22,978 nucleotides of DNA from a virus, in IMG/VR virus record IMGVR_UViG_3300007628_000004, positions 1 to 22,978 of that record. One strand, written 5' to 3'. Positions within the stretch are counted from its first letter, which is position 1. Every line of letters starts with the position of its first letter. Positions 4,231-13,050 of the stretch are shown piece after piece. The position numbers were made by a program, and so were the translations under genes. The notes below the pieces were generated by a model that was not told the origin of the DNA, searched no databases, and saw only the letters and a program-made list of their open reading frames with translations.

Positions 4231-6238
4231 AGTAGAAATAAAATCAACAAACAATGCCGATAAATTTAGACCTGCTGCAATAGAGTATGATAAAACAGGT
4301 CGATATACTGCTGCTCCAAAAGGGACAAAAGAGTATAGGGATTATTGGAAAGAGCAATTAGAGCGTTGCATACATGGTTATGTCACAGATGATGGTGAAT
4401 TCATCACTGGCTACTTTTATTTTTACTTAAATTTCTGTAGAATAAATGTAACCAAACGTAGAAAGTATAAAGACAGATTAGGTAGAGAAAGAGAAAAAGA
4501 AGATAGAATAGAATCTTTTCCTTGGTTTTATGACTACGATAGATCCTATTTTGATACCATAGAAGAAGCAGAAACACAAGGTAGACATTTGGCTGTACTT
4601 AAAAAAAGGGGTGCAGGTTATTCCTTTAAGGGAGCGGCAATGTTAATTAGGAATTATTATTGTTTACCTAAATCAAAATCTTATGCTATTGCATCAGAGA
4701 TGGAATTCTTAGTTAAAGATGGTCTTATAACTAAGGCTTGGGAAATGATGTCTTTTATAGATGAGCACACTGGTCTTGGAAAAAAGAGACAGAAGGTTGA
4801 TCAATCAACTCACAAACGGGCATCTTTAATAAAAAAAGCAGGGGATGGCACAGAATTAGAGATAGGATATAGATCAGAAATAATGGCTATATCCCTAAAA
4901 AATGATCCGCAAAAAGCTCGTGGTAAAAGAGGTAAATTAATATTATGGGAAGAAGCTGGTAAATTTCCTAATTTAAAAACAGCTTGGCAGATTGCCAGGC
5001 CGTCAGTAGAAAATGATGATGGATCTGCCTATGGGCTTATGATTGCCTTTGGTACTGGTGGTGAGGAAGGTTCTGATTATGATGGTCTTAAAGATATATT
5101 TTATGAGCCTAAAGGGTATAATGCATTAGAGATTGAAAACATATGGGATGATGGTAATCCAGATAAACCATGTGGCTTCTTTGTACCACAATATGTCAAT
5201 ATGGCAACTCCTAAAGATTATTCAATACCTCTAATGGATGAGAATGGGAATTCAAATATTGCAGAAGCCAAGAAATATTCTTTAGAGAAACGTCAAGAAA
5301 TTGTAGATAATGCTAGTGATAGGAATGCAGTAGATAGATATATTGCAGAACGTCCATTCAATCCAATGGAAGCATCACTGGAAATTAGTGGTAACATATT
5401 TCCGAAGAAAGCATTGATGTCTCACTTAGCTGAGATACGAAATAGTAAATCAATATCTGATTTTAAACAAGTAGGTTATTTAGAATGGACCAGTGAAGGT
5501 AGATTGAGATGGGAATTAGATCCTAACTTGAGAGCATTGAATAGGTATAGGTTAGAACCAGGGGATGATAAAACAGGAGCCATAGTTATATGGGAGCATC
5601 CGGACGAGGATCCTCAACATGGTCTATATATTGCAGGTGTTGACCCATATGACCATGATAAATCAACAACTAACTCACTTGGTTCATGTTTCATATATAA
5701 ACGTTTTCAAACATACGAGAAATATCACGATATGATAGTAGCAGAATATACAGGTAGACCAGATCGTGCTGATGATTTTTATGAGATGGTGCGTAAATTA
5801 ACTACTTATTATAATGCTACTATTTTATATGAGAATGAAAAGAAAGGTATGTTTGATTATTTTAGGCGTAAACATTGTGAGTTTTTACTTGCTGATCAGC
5901 CAGGTTTAATTAAAGATATTGTTAGAGACTCAAAAGTCGAAAGAGCAAAAGGTATTCATATGAATGAACAAATCAAAATGTTTGGAGAAGGTGCGATAAG
6001 GGATTATCTTATTGAAGAGTTTGCGCCTGGTCAAACGAATATCTTAAAAATATATTCCGAACCTCTTTTAGAAGAGCTCATAAATTATAATGACACTGGT
6101 AACTTTGACCGTGTTATGGCATTTATGATGGTTATAATATATAACAGGGAATTGTTTAATGTACATATAAAACAAAAAAAAGAGGAGTCAAGAGAAAACA
6201 TGTTATTCTCTACTCCTTTATTTACAGATAAATTTTAA
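4223..6238 (+). CDS. terL: Terminase large subunit (TerL), packaging ATPase-nuclease
   Basis: It cuts concatemeric DNA and pumps it into the prohead through the portal using ATP. The 671-aa length is typical. The ATPase part shows an unusual Walker A, KKRGAGYSFKGA (127-138), lacking the usual GK-S/T. Walker B-like LILWEEA (239-245) carries the catalytic-type glutamates E243/E244, and a coupling-motif-like FGTGG lies at 276-280. The C-terminal RNase H-like nuclease has YIAGVDPYDHDK (469-480, D474), LYENEK (535-540, E537 or E539) and NFDRVMAFMM (627-636, D629), a plausible metal-binding acid triad. It starts 8 bases inside the preceding gene and is followed eleven bases later by the portal gene. 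Assignment is strong; the exact Walker A alignment is by eye. Confidence 0.9.
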   Translation: MYKVEIKSTNNADKFRPAAIEYDKTGRYTAAPKGTKEYRDYWKEQLERCIHGYVTDDGEFITGYFYFYLNFCRINVTKRRKYKDRLGREREKEDRIESFPWFYDYDRSYFDTIEEAETQGRHLAVLKKRGAGYSFKGAAMLIRNYYCLPKSKSYAIASEMEFLVKDGLITKAWEMMSFIDEHTGLGKKRQKVDQSTHKRASLIKKAGDGTELEIGYRSEIMAISLKNDPQKARGKRGKLILWEEAGKFPNLKTAWQIARPSVENDDGSAYGLMIAFGTGGEEGSDYDGLKDIFYEPKGYNALEIENIWDDGNPDKPCGFFVPQYVNMATPKDYSIPLMDENGNSNIAEAKKYSLEKRQEIVDNASDRNAVDRYIAERPFNPMEASLEISGNIFPKKALMSHLAEIRNSKSISDFKQVGYLEWTSEGRLRWELDPNLRALNRYRLEPGDDKTGAIVIWEHPDEDPQHGLYIAGVDPYDHDKSTTNSLGSCFIYKRFQTYEKYHDMIVAEYTGRPDRADDFYEMVRKLTTYYNATILYENEKKGMFDYFRRKHCEFLLADQPGLIKDIVRDSKVERAKGIHMNEQIKMFGEGAIRDYLIEEFAPGQTNILKIYSEPLLEELINYNDTGNFDRVMAFMMVIIYNRELFNVHIKQKKEESRENMLFSTPLFTDKF

Positions 6239-6249
6239 AGCTAGCTTAA

Positions 6250-8589
6250 ATGAAAGACTATAATTCAGCATTTCCTGCTCAGAAAAAGCCTTTACGTGAA
6301 AAAACGAAGGCTTGGCGTGAAGCATGCGTAAATGGTATTATAGGTAGAATTGGACAAGGTAGAATTGGTTCCAGAAATAGAAGGGATAATATGGCCATAC
6401 TCTACGATTTATACAATGGTCAATTTAACAAAGATGACCTGAAGTATATTGTAGATCCCTTTGAAGTAGGTGACACATTTCCTGCCTCTCCTCAAGAATT
6501 TAATATTATTAGGCCAAAGGTTGACCTATTGATAGGTGAAGAATCGAAGAGGCCTTTTAACTACTTAGTAATACAGACTAATGACGAAGCTGTTAGTCAA
6601 TTGCAGGAAAAGAAAAAACAAATGATTACCCAATATATGTTACAAGAATTGGGTATAGGCGAAGAAGATCTTGAAGTACAAACGCCACCTCAAATAGAAA
6701 AATATTTAAAGTCTACGTATCGGACTAATGCTGAAAGGCAAGCAAATCATGCCTTAAAGTATTTAAAAGAACAATTAGATTTACAAGATGAATTATTGCG
6801 AGGATGGAAAGATGGTTTGGTTGCAGGAGAAGAAATATATTATGTAGGTATTGTAAATGGGGAACCTGTATTAAAACGCATGAATCCCATGAATGCAGAC
6901 TACGATGGTAATAGTGATATTGAAGTAATAGAAGAAGGAGATTGGTTTGCGTATGAACAAGAATTGACAGTAGAAGAAGTTAATGATCTTCATTATGACA
7001 AACTTGACGAAACAACTTTAAACAAACTATTAGAAAAACAAAATACAGTTGGTGGTTTTGGCAGTGGACCAATGGAAAGCGGTGGTGTATCTTACAGATT
7101 AAACATCACAGATACTGGTGTCACTAGCCCATTTGAACGTCAATGGAATGCAGTTAGTGTATATCATGTTGTGTGGAGATCTTATCAAAAGATAGGATTT
7201 CTTACCATTACAAATGAATATGGTGATGAAGAAGTTATTCAAGTTGATGAAAACTATAAAGAACAAGAAGGTGATGTTATAGAGTGGGAGTGGGTAGGTC
7301 AAATTTGGGAAGGTTATCGTGCAGGAGAAGATGTATTTTTTGGCATAGAACCTTTAGATTATGTAGACACACCTATAGATAGTCCGGAACGTCAAAAATT
7401 GCCTTATACTGGTGTAATATATAGTAATACTAATTCAGATAATAAATCATTGGTGGCAATAATGAAACCATTACAATATATGTATATTGTATTGTGGTAT
7501 CGTTTAGAGTTAATGATTGCTAGAGATAAAGGGCGTGTGATTAATATGGATATTACACAAATACCTAAATCTATGGGTGTTACTCCTGAGAAATGGATAC
7601 ATTACTTATCTGCTGTTGGTGTAAACTTTATTAATCCTTACGAAGAAGGTTGGGATATACCTGGTCGAGAAGGTGGAAAGCCTGCTCAATTTAATCAAAT
7701 TTCTTCTCAAGATTTAGGTATGTCTAATGTAATTGCAGGTTATGTAGACCTACTTATGAAAATAGAAGATATGCTTGGTGAATTATCAGGAGTATCTAAG
7801 CAACGACAAGGTTCAATACAACAACGTGAATTAGTAGGTAATGTAGAAAGGGCAGTGATTCAATCTAGTCACATTACTGAACCTTTATTTTGGAAACATG
7901 GTAAAGCAAAAAGATCAGCATTAAATATGTTGTTAAATACTGCTAAACATGCATGGAAAAAATCTGGTAAAAAGAAATTACATTACTTATACAGTGATGG
8001 TGCTCGTATTTTTATGGATATTACGGATGATTTTTTATATGCAGACTTAGGTATATTTGCTACTGATGCCACTGAAGAACATCTTAACTTACAAAAAATT
8101 GAATCATTGTTACAACCTGCTATGCAAAATGGAGCAACTCTTGCTGAAGCTGCAGAAGTATTAACTACAGGTAATCTTTCAGATATTAAAGAAAGATTAA
8201 ATGATATAGATCAAAGAAGGATGAAACTACAGCAAGAACAACAACAAGCTGAGCAGCAAATGCAGCAAATGGAAGTTCAAGCAGAAATGGATAAAGCCGC
8301 TGAAGAGAATCGAATTAAAGAAGAAGATTCTATACGTAAAGCAGAAACTCAGTTAGAAGTAGCATTGATTAATGCTGGAGTAAAAGAAAGTGGAGATAGT
8401 GATTTCAAACAGCAATTAGATGCTAAGAAATTAGAACTTGATGCCATGAAACAGCAAAATGAAATAAACCTTAAGCGAAATCAGTTAAATGAAACTGAAC
8501 GTAAGAATCGCAAAGATGAGCAATTGAAACAAGAAGAAATTGCTATCAAAAGAAAACAAGCAAATAAGAAACCTACAAACAGTAATTAA
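6250..8589 (+). CDS. Portal protein, 779 aa
   Basis: It forms the dodecameric ring at the capsid vertex that TerL docks on and that nucleates head assembly. The order after TerL and the 779-aa length match P22/crAss-like portals. The N-terminal part has a region around IRPKVDLLIGEESKRP (87-102) typical of such portals. The core includes a long insertion rich in beta elements (about 200-400), then helices around LLMKIEDMLGELSGVSKQ. From about residue 650 to the end runs a Gln/Glu/Lys-rich coiled coil (QQEQQQAEQQMQQMEVQ), a barrel-like tail seen in long portals of this group. It starts eleven bases after TerL and ends two bases before the scaffold-like gene, indicating one operon. Confidence 0.85.
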   Translation: MKDYNSAFPAQKKPLREKTKAWREACVNGIIGRIGQGRIGSRNRRDNMAILYDLYNGQFNKDDLKYIVDPFEVGDTFPASPQEFNIIRPKVDLLIGEESKRPFNYLVIQTNDEAVSQLQEKKKQMITQYMLQELGIGEEDLEVQTPPQIEKYLKSTYRTNAERQANHALKYLKEQLDLQDELLRGWKDGLVAGEEIYYVGIVNGEPVLKRMNPMNADYDGNSDIEVIEEGDWFAYEQELTVEEVNDLHYDKLDETTLNKLLEKQNTVGGFGSGPMESGGVSYRLNITDTGVTSPFERQWNAVSVYHVVWRSYQKIGFLTITNEYGDEEVIQVDENYKEQEGDVIEWEWVGQIWEGYRAGEDVFFGIEPLDYVDTPIDSPERQKLPYTGVIYSNTNSDNKSLVAIMKPLQYMYIVLWYRLELMIARDKGRVINMDITQIPKSMGVTPEKWIHYLSAVGVNFINPYEEGWDIPGREGGKPAQFNQISSQDLGMSNVIAGYVDLLMKIEDMLGELSGVSKQRQGSIQQRELVGNVERAVIQSSHITEPLFWKHGKAKRSALNMLLNTAKHAWKKSGKKKLHYLYSDGARIFMDITDDFLYADLGIFATDATEEHLNLQKIESLLQPAMQNGATLAEAAEVLTTGNLSDIKERLNDIDQRRMKLQQEQQQAEQQMQQMEVQAEMDKAAEENRIKEEDSIRKAETQLEVALINAGVKESGDSDFKQQLDAKKLELDAMKQQNEINLKRNQLNETERKNRKDEQLKQEEIAIKRKQANKKPTNSN

Positions 8590-8591
8590 AA

Positions 8592-9836
8592 ATGGCAGAA
8601 AAAAATGATGCTCCTTTTGTTGGTGGATTTGAAGTTTTAGCTGATACCATTGGTATTGGGAAAGCTCAATCTGACACAGAGGGAAGGACAAACGTAACGG
8701 ATGCAACCACAGGTGGATTTGATGATCCAATGGGTACAGGAGATTCTGTTAAAATAGGCGATGATGGAGATGATCCCATTGTTGATAAACCAGGGGATGA
8801 TGATTCGATAGATGATGATTCCACTGATGGGGATGATGGTGATGACTCTACCACCAATGATGATTCTACTACTGATGATGATTCTTTAAATGATGATTCT
8901 GTGGATGATGATGGAGATGATGATGGAGATGATAATAATGATGACGATTCATCTAAAGATGATGATGTTTCAACAGAAGATTTAACTAAATTTGAAGAGG
9001 ATATCACAAATGTATTTAAAGATAAGTTATCAGAAATACTAGGTTGGGATTTTGATAAATTAGATGAACCACCGAAGACAGTGGAGGATATGGTTGGTTT
9101 TATGAACTCTGTAGTTCAAGAAAACTCCGTACCTGACTATGCTAGTGATGATATTAAGCAACTAGATGAATATGTAAAGAATGGTGGGGATATTAGAAAA
9201 TTCTATGAAGAAACTTACCAAAAGGGAGTAGATTCTAAAAGTATTGATTTAGAAGAGGAAACTGACCAGAAAAGAGTGGTTAGACAGAATTTAAAGAATC
9301 AAGGTATAAAAGATTCTATCATAGAAAAACGTATAAAAAGGTATGAGGATGCTGGTGTACTTGCAGAGGAAGCAGAAGAAGCCTTTGAATTAGTCAAAGA
9401 GCATGAAGAGAAAACAAGTAAAGAGCTATTAGAAGAGCAACAAAAACAGGCTCAACTTATGGAAGAACAGCAACAAAAGTTTGTATCTGACGTAGAAGAA
9501 AATATAAAAGAATTATCAGACATTAAAGGAATTACTATATCTGAGAAAGAGAAAAAAGAACTCCGAGATTACATCTTAGAGGCTGGTCCAGATGGAATGA
9601 CAAAATATCAGAAGGATTATCTTTCTGATGTTAATAATTTATTGGAATCAGCATACTTTACTAAGAACAAAGATGCCCTTCTAGATAGAGCTAGGAAACA
9701 AGGGTCATCAGATAGCCTGAAAAGTCTACAGAAAAAACTACAAAATAATAAAGGGCCAAATAAGATTAAAAAGAGCCAAGGTGGAAATAACACAGTAGAT
9801 ATAAAGAGTTTAGGCAAGAAAATAGGGGTTATGTAA
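8592..9836 (+). CDS. Scaffold-like head protein with Asp/Ser-rich region, 414 aa
   Basis: Three regions are visible. Residues 1-56 are Gly/Thr-rich. Residues 57-125 are an extremely acidic Asp/Ser/Thr repeat. From about 130 to the end the protein is helical and charged, with coiled-coil runs (EHEEKTSKELLEEQQKQAQ) and a basic tail ending LGKKIGVM. Position between portal and capsid protein, helical content and charge pattern match phage scaffolding proteins, whose basic C-terminus binds the shell. No protease motif was seen. The Asp repeat is encoded by GATGATGATTC-like repeats and could vary in length. It starts two bases after the portal gene. The scaffold role is inference. Confidence 0.6.
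   Translation: MAEKNDAPFVGGFEVLADTIGIGKAQSDTEGRTNVTDATTGGFDDPMGTGDSVKIGDDGDDPIVDKPGDDDSIDDDSTDGDDGDDSTTNDDSTTDDDSLNDDSVDDDGDDDGDDNNDDDSSKDDDVSTEDLTKFEEDITNVFKDKLSEILGWDFDKLDEPPKTVEDMVGFMNSVVQENSVPDYASDDIKQLDEYVKNGGDIRKFYEETYQKGVDSKSIDLEEETDQKRVVRQNLKNQGIKDSIIEKRIKRYEDAGVLAEEAEEAFELVKEHEEKTSKELLEEQQKQAQLMEEQQQKFVSDVEENIKELSDIKGITISEKEKKELRDYILEAGPDGMTKYQKDYLSDVNNLLESAYFTKNKDALLDRARKQGSSDSLKSLQKKLQNNKGPNKIKKSQGGNNTVDIKSLGKKIGVM
8760..8966 (+). repeat. GAT-rich DNA repeat encoding Asp/Ser tract
   Basis: Imperfect repeats of GATGATGATTC and GATGGAGATGAT run across the region encoding residues 57-125 of the scaffold-like protein. On the other strand this gives a long stop-free Ser-rich frame, which is not a real gene. 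Such tracts are prone to slippage. Confidence 0.7.
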
Positions 9837-9870
9837 AATTTTTATTTATTAATTAATATTTATTAGAGTA
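9837..9870 (+). promoter_or_regulatory. A/T-only leader before the capsid gene
   Basis: The first 29 bases after the scaffold-gene stop contain only A and T. They include a 12-bp palindrome TATTAATTAATA (9847-9858), followed by GAGTA just before the ATG. A/T-rich, unstructured leaders boost translation in Bacteroidota, which would suit the most abundant virion protein. A promoter is possible but no clear -7 TAnnTTTG is seen. Confidence 0.4.
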
Positions 9871-11343
9871 ATGGCACAAGAAAACAATTCAGTTAATCAA
9901 CTACAACTTTACCGCACAAAGTGGTTCAGTGACCTTGTAGATGAGAATATGCTGACCAACGCTCTTATGACTAAACCACATGAGGTATCACCAGTTATTT
10001 CATATTTGATGGGTTACTTCAACCAAGGTAATGTTATTGACTTTATCACTAACGGACTTGGTAAAACTATGACCATTGAGAATCGTGAATACGAATGGCG
10101 TGTTATGATTGAACATGACAAGGCTATCAGTATTCTAGATGCAAAATGGCAAGGTAACTCTATCAGTTCAGGAGATCTTTGTGGTATTAACCAAACACCT
10201 ATCCAAATCTGGGTTGGTGAAAAATGGTTTGGTCCTGGAGCAGTCATCGTATTTGATGACAAAGAATATCAAGCTAGAGTAGTAGGCGAACCTTATCAAG
10301 ATGGTAATGCATTCGTATATACTGTAGTAGTAGCAGATGGTAAAGCGGAATCTTATATTGATGATTCACTCTTAGCTTCTGGAAAACAAGTAAGTAGGCT
10401 CGCTTCTGCTTATGAAGAAGGTAGTGAAGAAGCTGATATCTTCAATTATCAGACTCCTTTCATGCTGCGTAATCACTTGACTACAATGCGTGCAAGTTAT
10501 GATATTACTGGTAGTGCTGTTTCTAGTGTAATGGTTGTTCAACTTCGTGAGCCAGTTTCAGGTAAGTCTTCTTACTATTGGGCTGATTATCAGGAGTGGA
10601 TTGCAATGCGTCAGTGGTATGAACGTATTGACATGATGACTATGTATTCCAAGTATAATGCTAAGACTGATGGTAGTGTTGCATTGAAAGGTACAAACGG
10701 TCGTCCTGTTTATATTGGAGCTGGGCTTCTTCAGCAAATTGCTCCTGCTAACAGACGTTATTATACAACTTTGACTCTTGATCTTCTGGATACTTTCTTG
10801 AGTGATCTTTCTTATAACCTTCGTGGATTCGGTGAGCGTAAATTTATTGCTCTTACTGGTGAAATGGGAATGAGGGAATTTGATAGAGTACTTAGAGAAA
10901 AGGCATCTGGATATACTCTCGTTGACAGCAAGTTTGTTAATGGTAGTGGTCAAGATCTTACACTTGGTGGACAGTTTACTACATATAAAGGGTTGAATGG
11001 TATTGAGCTTACGCTTAAGCACTTCCCGCTTTATGATAACACTGTACATAACAGGAAACTACATCCAATTTCAGGTAAACCGCTTGAATCATATCGTATG
11101 ACAATGCTTGACATTTCCAATAAGGATGGTCAAAGTAATCTACGTAAAGTTGTCCGCAAAGACCGTGAAATGGTTATGTGGTACACTGGTGGTTCTGTAG
11201 CTCCTGGTGCAGGACATGCAAAATCTATTAGTGTTCTTAGATCTAATGCTAAGGATGGTTATTCAGTACACTTCCTTTCAGAACAAGGAATTATGCTGGC
11301 TGATCCAACAACTAGTGGAGAATTAATTTGCGATGCCGAGTAA
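9871..11343 (+). CDS. Major capsid protein, HK97-fold type, 490 aa
   Basis: It forms the icosahedral shell. The 490-aa length equals that of crAss-like capsid proteins, and it lies right after portal and scaffold-like genes. Diagnostic-looking stretches are HEVSPVISYLMGYFNQG (about 37-53) in the N-arm and a C-terminal domain with GERKFIALTGEMGMREFDR (about 324-342), a pattern I associate with capsid proteins of Bacteroidota podoviruses. Loops rich in Gly/Ser/Asp and a well-mixed beta content suit the HK97 fold. The frame is compact with no low-complexity tract. The start is supported by the A/T-only leader and by MAQENN, typical of phage structural proteins here. I am sure of a virion head role, and fairly sure it is the main shell protein. 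Confidence 0.85.
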   Translation: MAQENNSVNQLQLYRTKWFSDLVDENMLTNALMTKPHEVSPVISYLMGYFNQGNVIDFITNGLGKTMTIENREYEWRVMIEHDKAISILDAKWQGNSISSGDLCGINQTPIQIWVGEKWFGPGAVIVFDDKEYQARVVGEPYQDGNAFVYTVVVADGKAESYIDDSLLASGKQVSRLASAYEEGSEEADIFNYQTPFMLRNHLTTMRASYDITGSAVSSVMVVQLREPVSGKSSYYWADYQEWIAMRQWYERIDMMTMYSKYNAKTDGSVALKGTNGRPVYIGAGLLQQIAPANRRYYTTLTLDLLDTFLSDLSYNLRGFGERKFIALTGEMGMREFDRVLREKASGYTLVDSKFVNGSGQDLTLGGQFTTYKGLNGIELTLKHFPLYDNTVHNRKLHPISGKPLESYRMTMLDISNKDGQSNLRKVVRKDREMVMWYTGGSVAPGAGHAKSISVLRSNAKDGYSVHFLSEQGIMLADPTTSGELICDAE

Positions 11344-11362
11344 ATTTAAAACGGGATTAACC

Positions 11363-11413
11363 ATACAGGGTAATGGGGCTTTGTGAAGAGCTCCATCCCT
11401 GGGTTTCCTGTAT
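11363..11413 (+). promoter_or_regulatory. Alternative-hairpin RNA element downstream of the capsid gene
   Basis: Two mutually exclusive structures can form. ATACAGG (11363-11369) can pair with CCTGTAT (11407-11413), enclosing the hairpin ATGGGGCT (11373-11380) / AGCTCCAT (11389-11396). Or CAGGG (11366-11370) can extend that inner hairpin by pairing with CCCTG (11397-11401), with a UA bulge. CAGG is used in both. No T-run follows, so it is not an ordinary terminator. It may attenuate or process the transcript between the capsid gene and the next gene, protecting the capsid mRNA end. A small CGAT-n4-ATCG hairpin follows at 11422-11433. Confidence 0.5.
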
Positions 11414-11440
11414 TATTAAACCGATTAAAATCGAGGAAGA

Positions 11441-12331
11441 ATGAAAGTAATATTACGACCATTAATGAAAGACGCATGGTCAGGAATTAGTAAGTATAGA
11501 AATTGCCATGAAGATTTGGCATCATATTTCACAAGATCAGGTAGATTATATACTGGTCTTACTGATGGAGATGCTGAAAGACTTGGTAAGAAATTAGATT
11601 TAGAATTAAGTCCAAATTCAGATTTTTGGAAAACATTCTTCATAAGGACAAGTGGTAAAGATATCCATCTAGAGACAGAAGATCCAATGGATGAACTCAA
11701 ATATCTTTTCCTTAAAAGCCACAAACGAGTAAAAGAATCAATGTTTGAACACAAAGCTACTGCTAATTTTGCTTTAATAAATGAAACAGAAGAAGCTAGA
11801 AAAGCAAATGTTCATAATAAATCAAAACGTCAAGCAATTAGAGAGCTTGATAAAATGTCCACAGAAGACATGCGTAAAGCATTGAGAATATATGGTAAGC
11901 GTGGTGAAAGTTTGTCTGGAGAAATGGTAGAAAATACCTTATTTGAAATAGTTGAGGGTAATCCACAAGGTTTTCTTGATAGGTGGGTTAACAACCAATC
12001 AAGGGAAACACAATATCTCATCGAACGTGCAGTTGCTGAAAATATTATTCGTAGAAATAAGAGACAGTATACTTATGGCACAGAGGTTATTGGACATGGT
12101 TTAGAGGATGCAATTATTTATTTAGAGCAACCAAAAAATCAAGAACTTCGATTAACTATCATTTCTGAAATAAAAGCAAAAGAAGGTTTATCTAATAGAG
12201 TTGAAAAAGAGGAAACTTTAGAACAACCCAAAAAGAAAGAAGTTTCTAGACCTATGGATGAGAGTGAAATTTCAGAAATAGAAGATAAGCCTGAAGTTAA
12301 GAAAACTACAAAGAAGACTACTAAGAAGTAA
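11441..12331 (+). CDS. Unknown head-associated protein with Lys/Thr tail, 296 aa
   Basis: It lies between the capsid protein and a connector-like protein. The N-terminal half has mixed content (MKVILRPLMKDAWSGISKYR at the start). The middle is helical (RQAIRELDKMSTEDMRKAL, then RETQYLIERAVAENIIRRN). Residues after about 260 are charged and low in complexity, ending in KKTTKKTTKK. A basic, lysine-rich tail suits DNA or RNA contact or a disordered tether; the helical core suits a head-interior or cargo protein. No family was recognised. The stop and next start share an A (TAATG, 12329-12333). A GAGGAAGA stretch lies just before the ATG but too close for a standard ribosome site. Confidence 0.6.
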   Translation: MKVILRPLMKDAWSGISKYRNCHEDLASYFTRSGRLYTGLTDGDAERLGKKLDLELSPNSDFWKTFFIRTSGKDIHLETEDPMDELKYLFLKSHKRVKESMFEHKATANFALINETEEARKANVHNKSKRQAIRELDKMSTEDMRKALRIYGKRGESLSGEMVENTLFEIVEGNPQGFLDRWVNNQSRETQYLIERAVAENIIRRNKRQYTYGTEVIGHGLEDAIIYLEQPKNQELRLTIISEIKAKEGLSNRVEKEETLEQPKKKEVSRPMDESEISEIEDKPEVKKTTKKTTKK

Positions 12332-13026
12332 TGACTATAACCGAAATGCATAATGCTGTACGACTAGGGTTAGATAAAACATCTGCCCTAGAAGTACCTT
12401 CTTTTGAATCAGAGGAATTAGACCACTGGTTAAATAAGGCTATTGAACGTTTTGTTAAAACTAGATATAGTGGTGTTAATGTAAAAAAGGAGTCTTTTGA
12501 ACAAACACAGAAAAGGATTGATGATCTTCGTACTTTAGTTAAAAGTACAGATTTAATATTATATGCCCGCAGTGTTGAATTCCCAAATGCATATATAGTA
12601 GATGATGAAGAAAACGACTGGCCTTCAGATTATCTATTTACAATAAGCGAAGAGGCTTTAGCTACTATAAATGGCGAGGAAAAAAGAGTGGGTGTAGTAC
12701 AATGTACTCATGATGAGTATAGAGAGGCAATTGACAATCCTTATTCTGAACATATTTTGCATTATAATAGTGCGAAACCCCTGAGGTTATTTTATGAATA
12801 TAATGTTATATTAATAACGGATGGGCAATATACGTTGAGTAATTATTATCTAACGTATTTAAGAGTACCTGCAACAGTTGATTTTGATGCGGATACTCCA
12901 ATTGATTGTGATCTCCCAGAGCATACCCATAGTGAGATAGTTGACATGACAGTTAATATGCTGTTAGAAAACATCGAACAACCAAGGTATAAAACCCACT
13001 CTGCGGAAGTTGCAATGATGGAATAA
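12331..13026 (+). CDS. Connector/ring-like head-tail adaptor protein, 231 aa
   Basis: The N-terminus has a pattern I associate with a conserved virion family of crAss-like and marine phages: TEMHNAVRLGLDKTSAL, then EELDHWLNKAIERFVKTRYSG (28-48) and QKRIDDLRTLV. In crAss-like virions such proteins form rings between portal and tail. After about residue 65 it changes to beta-rich segments (YLTYLRVPATVDFD near 170-183), and ends in a helix (SEIVDMTVNMLLENI). The position after the capsid gene and the coupled start (TAATG) agree with a connector. The virion role is likely; the exact ring is inference. Confidence 0.65.
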   Translation: MTITEMHNAVRLGLDKTSALEVPSFESEELDHWLNKAIERFVKTRYSGVNVKKESFEQTQKRIDDLRTLVKSTDLILYARSVEFPNAYIVDDEENDWPSDYLFTISEEALATINGEEKRVGVVQCTHDEYREAIDNPYSEHILHYNSAKPLRLFYEYNVILITDGQYTLSNYYLTYLRVPATVDFDADTPIDCDLPEHTHSEIVDMTVNMLLENIEQPRYKTHSAEVAMME

Positions 13027-13050
13027 TTATTAATTTTAAATTTTTAAATT
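13027..13050 (+). promoter_or_regulatory. A/T-only leader
   Basis: The gap between the connector-like gene and the next gene is A/T only, with the repeated pieces TTTTAAATTTTTAAATT. It is comparable to the leader of the capsid gene and suggests high translation. No promoter motif is seen. Confidence 0.35.

Noticed and set aside
8666-9007. Long Ser-rich frame on the minus strand opposite the Asp/Ser tract
   Set aside because: It is the mirror of the GAT-rich repeat: GAT/GAC read in reverse gives Ser-type codons without stops. No leader or fitting neighbours.
10558-11049. 163-codon minus-strand frame inside the capsid gene
   Set aside because: Opposite a well-supported capsid gene, with no domain-like pattern and Cys/Ile/Lys composition typical of a shadow frame.
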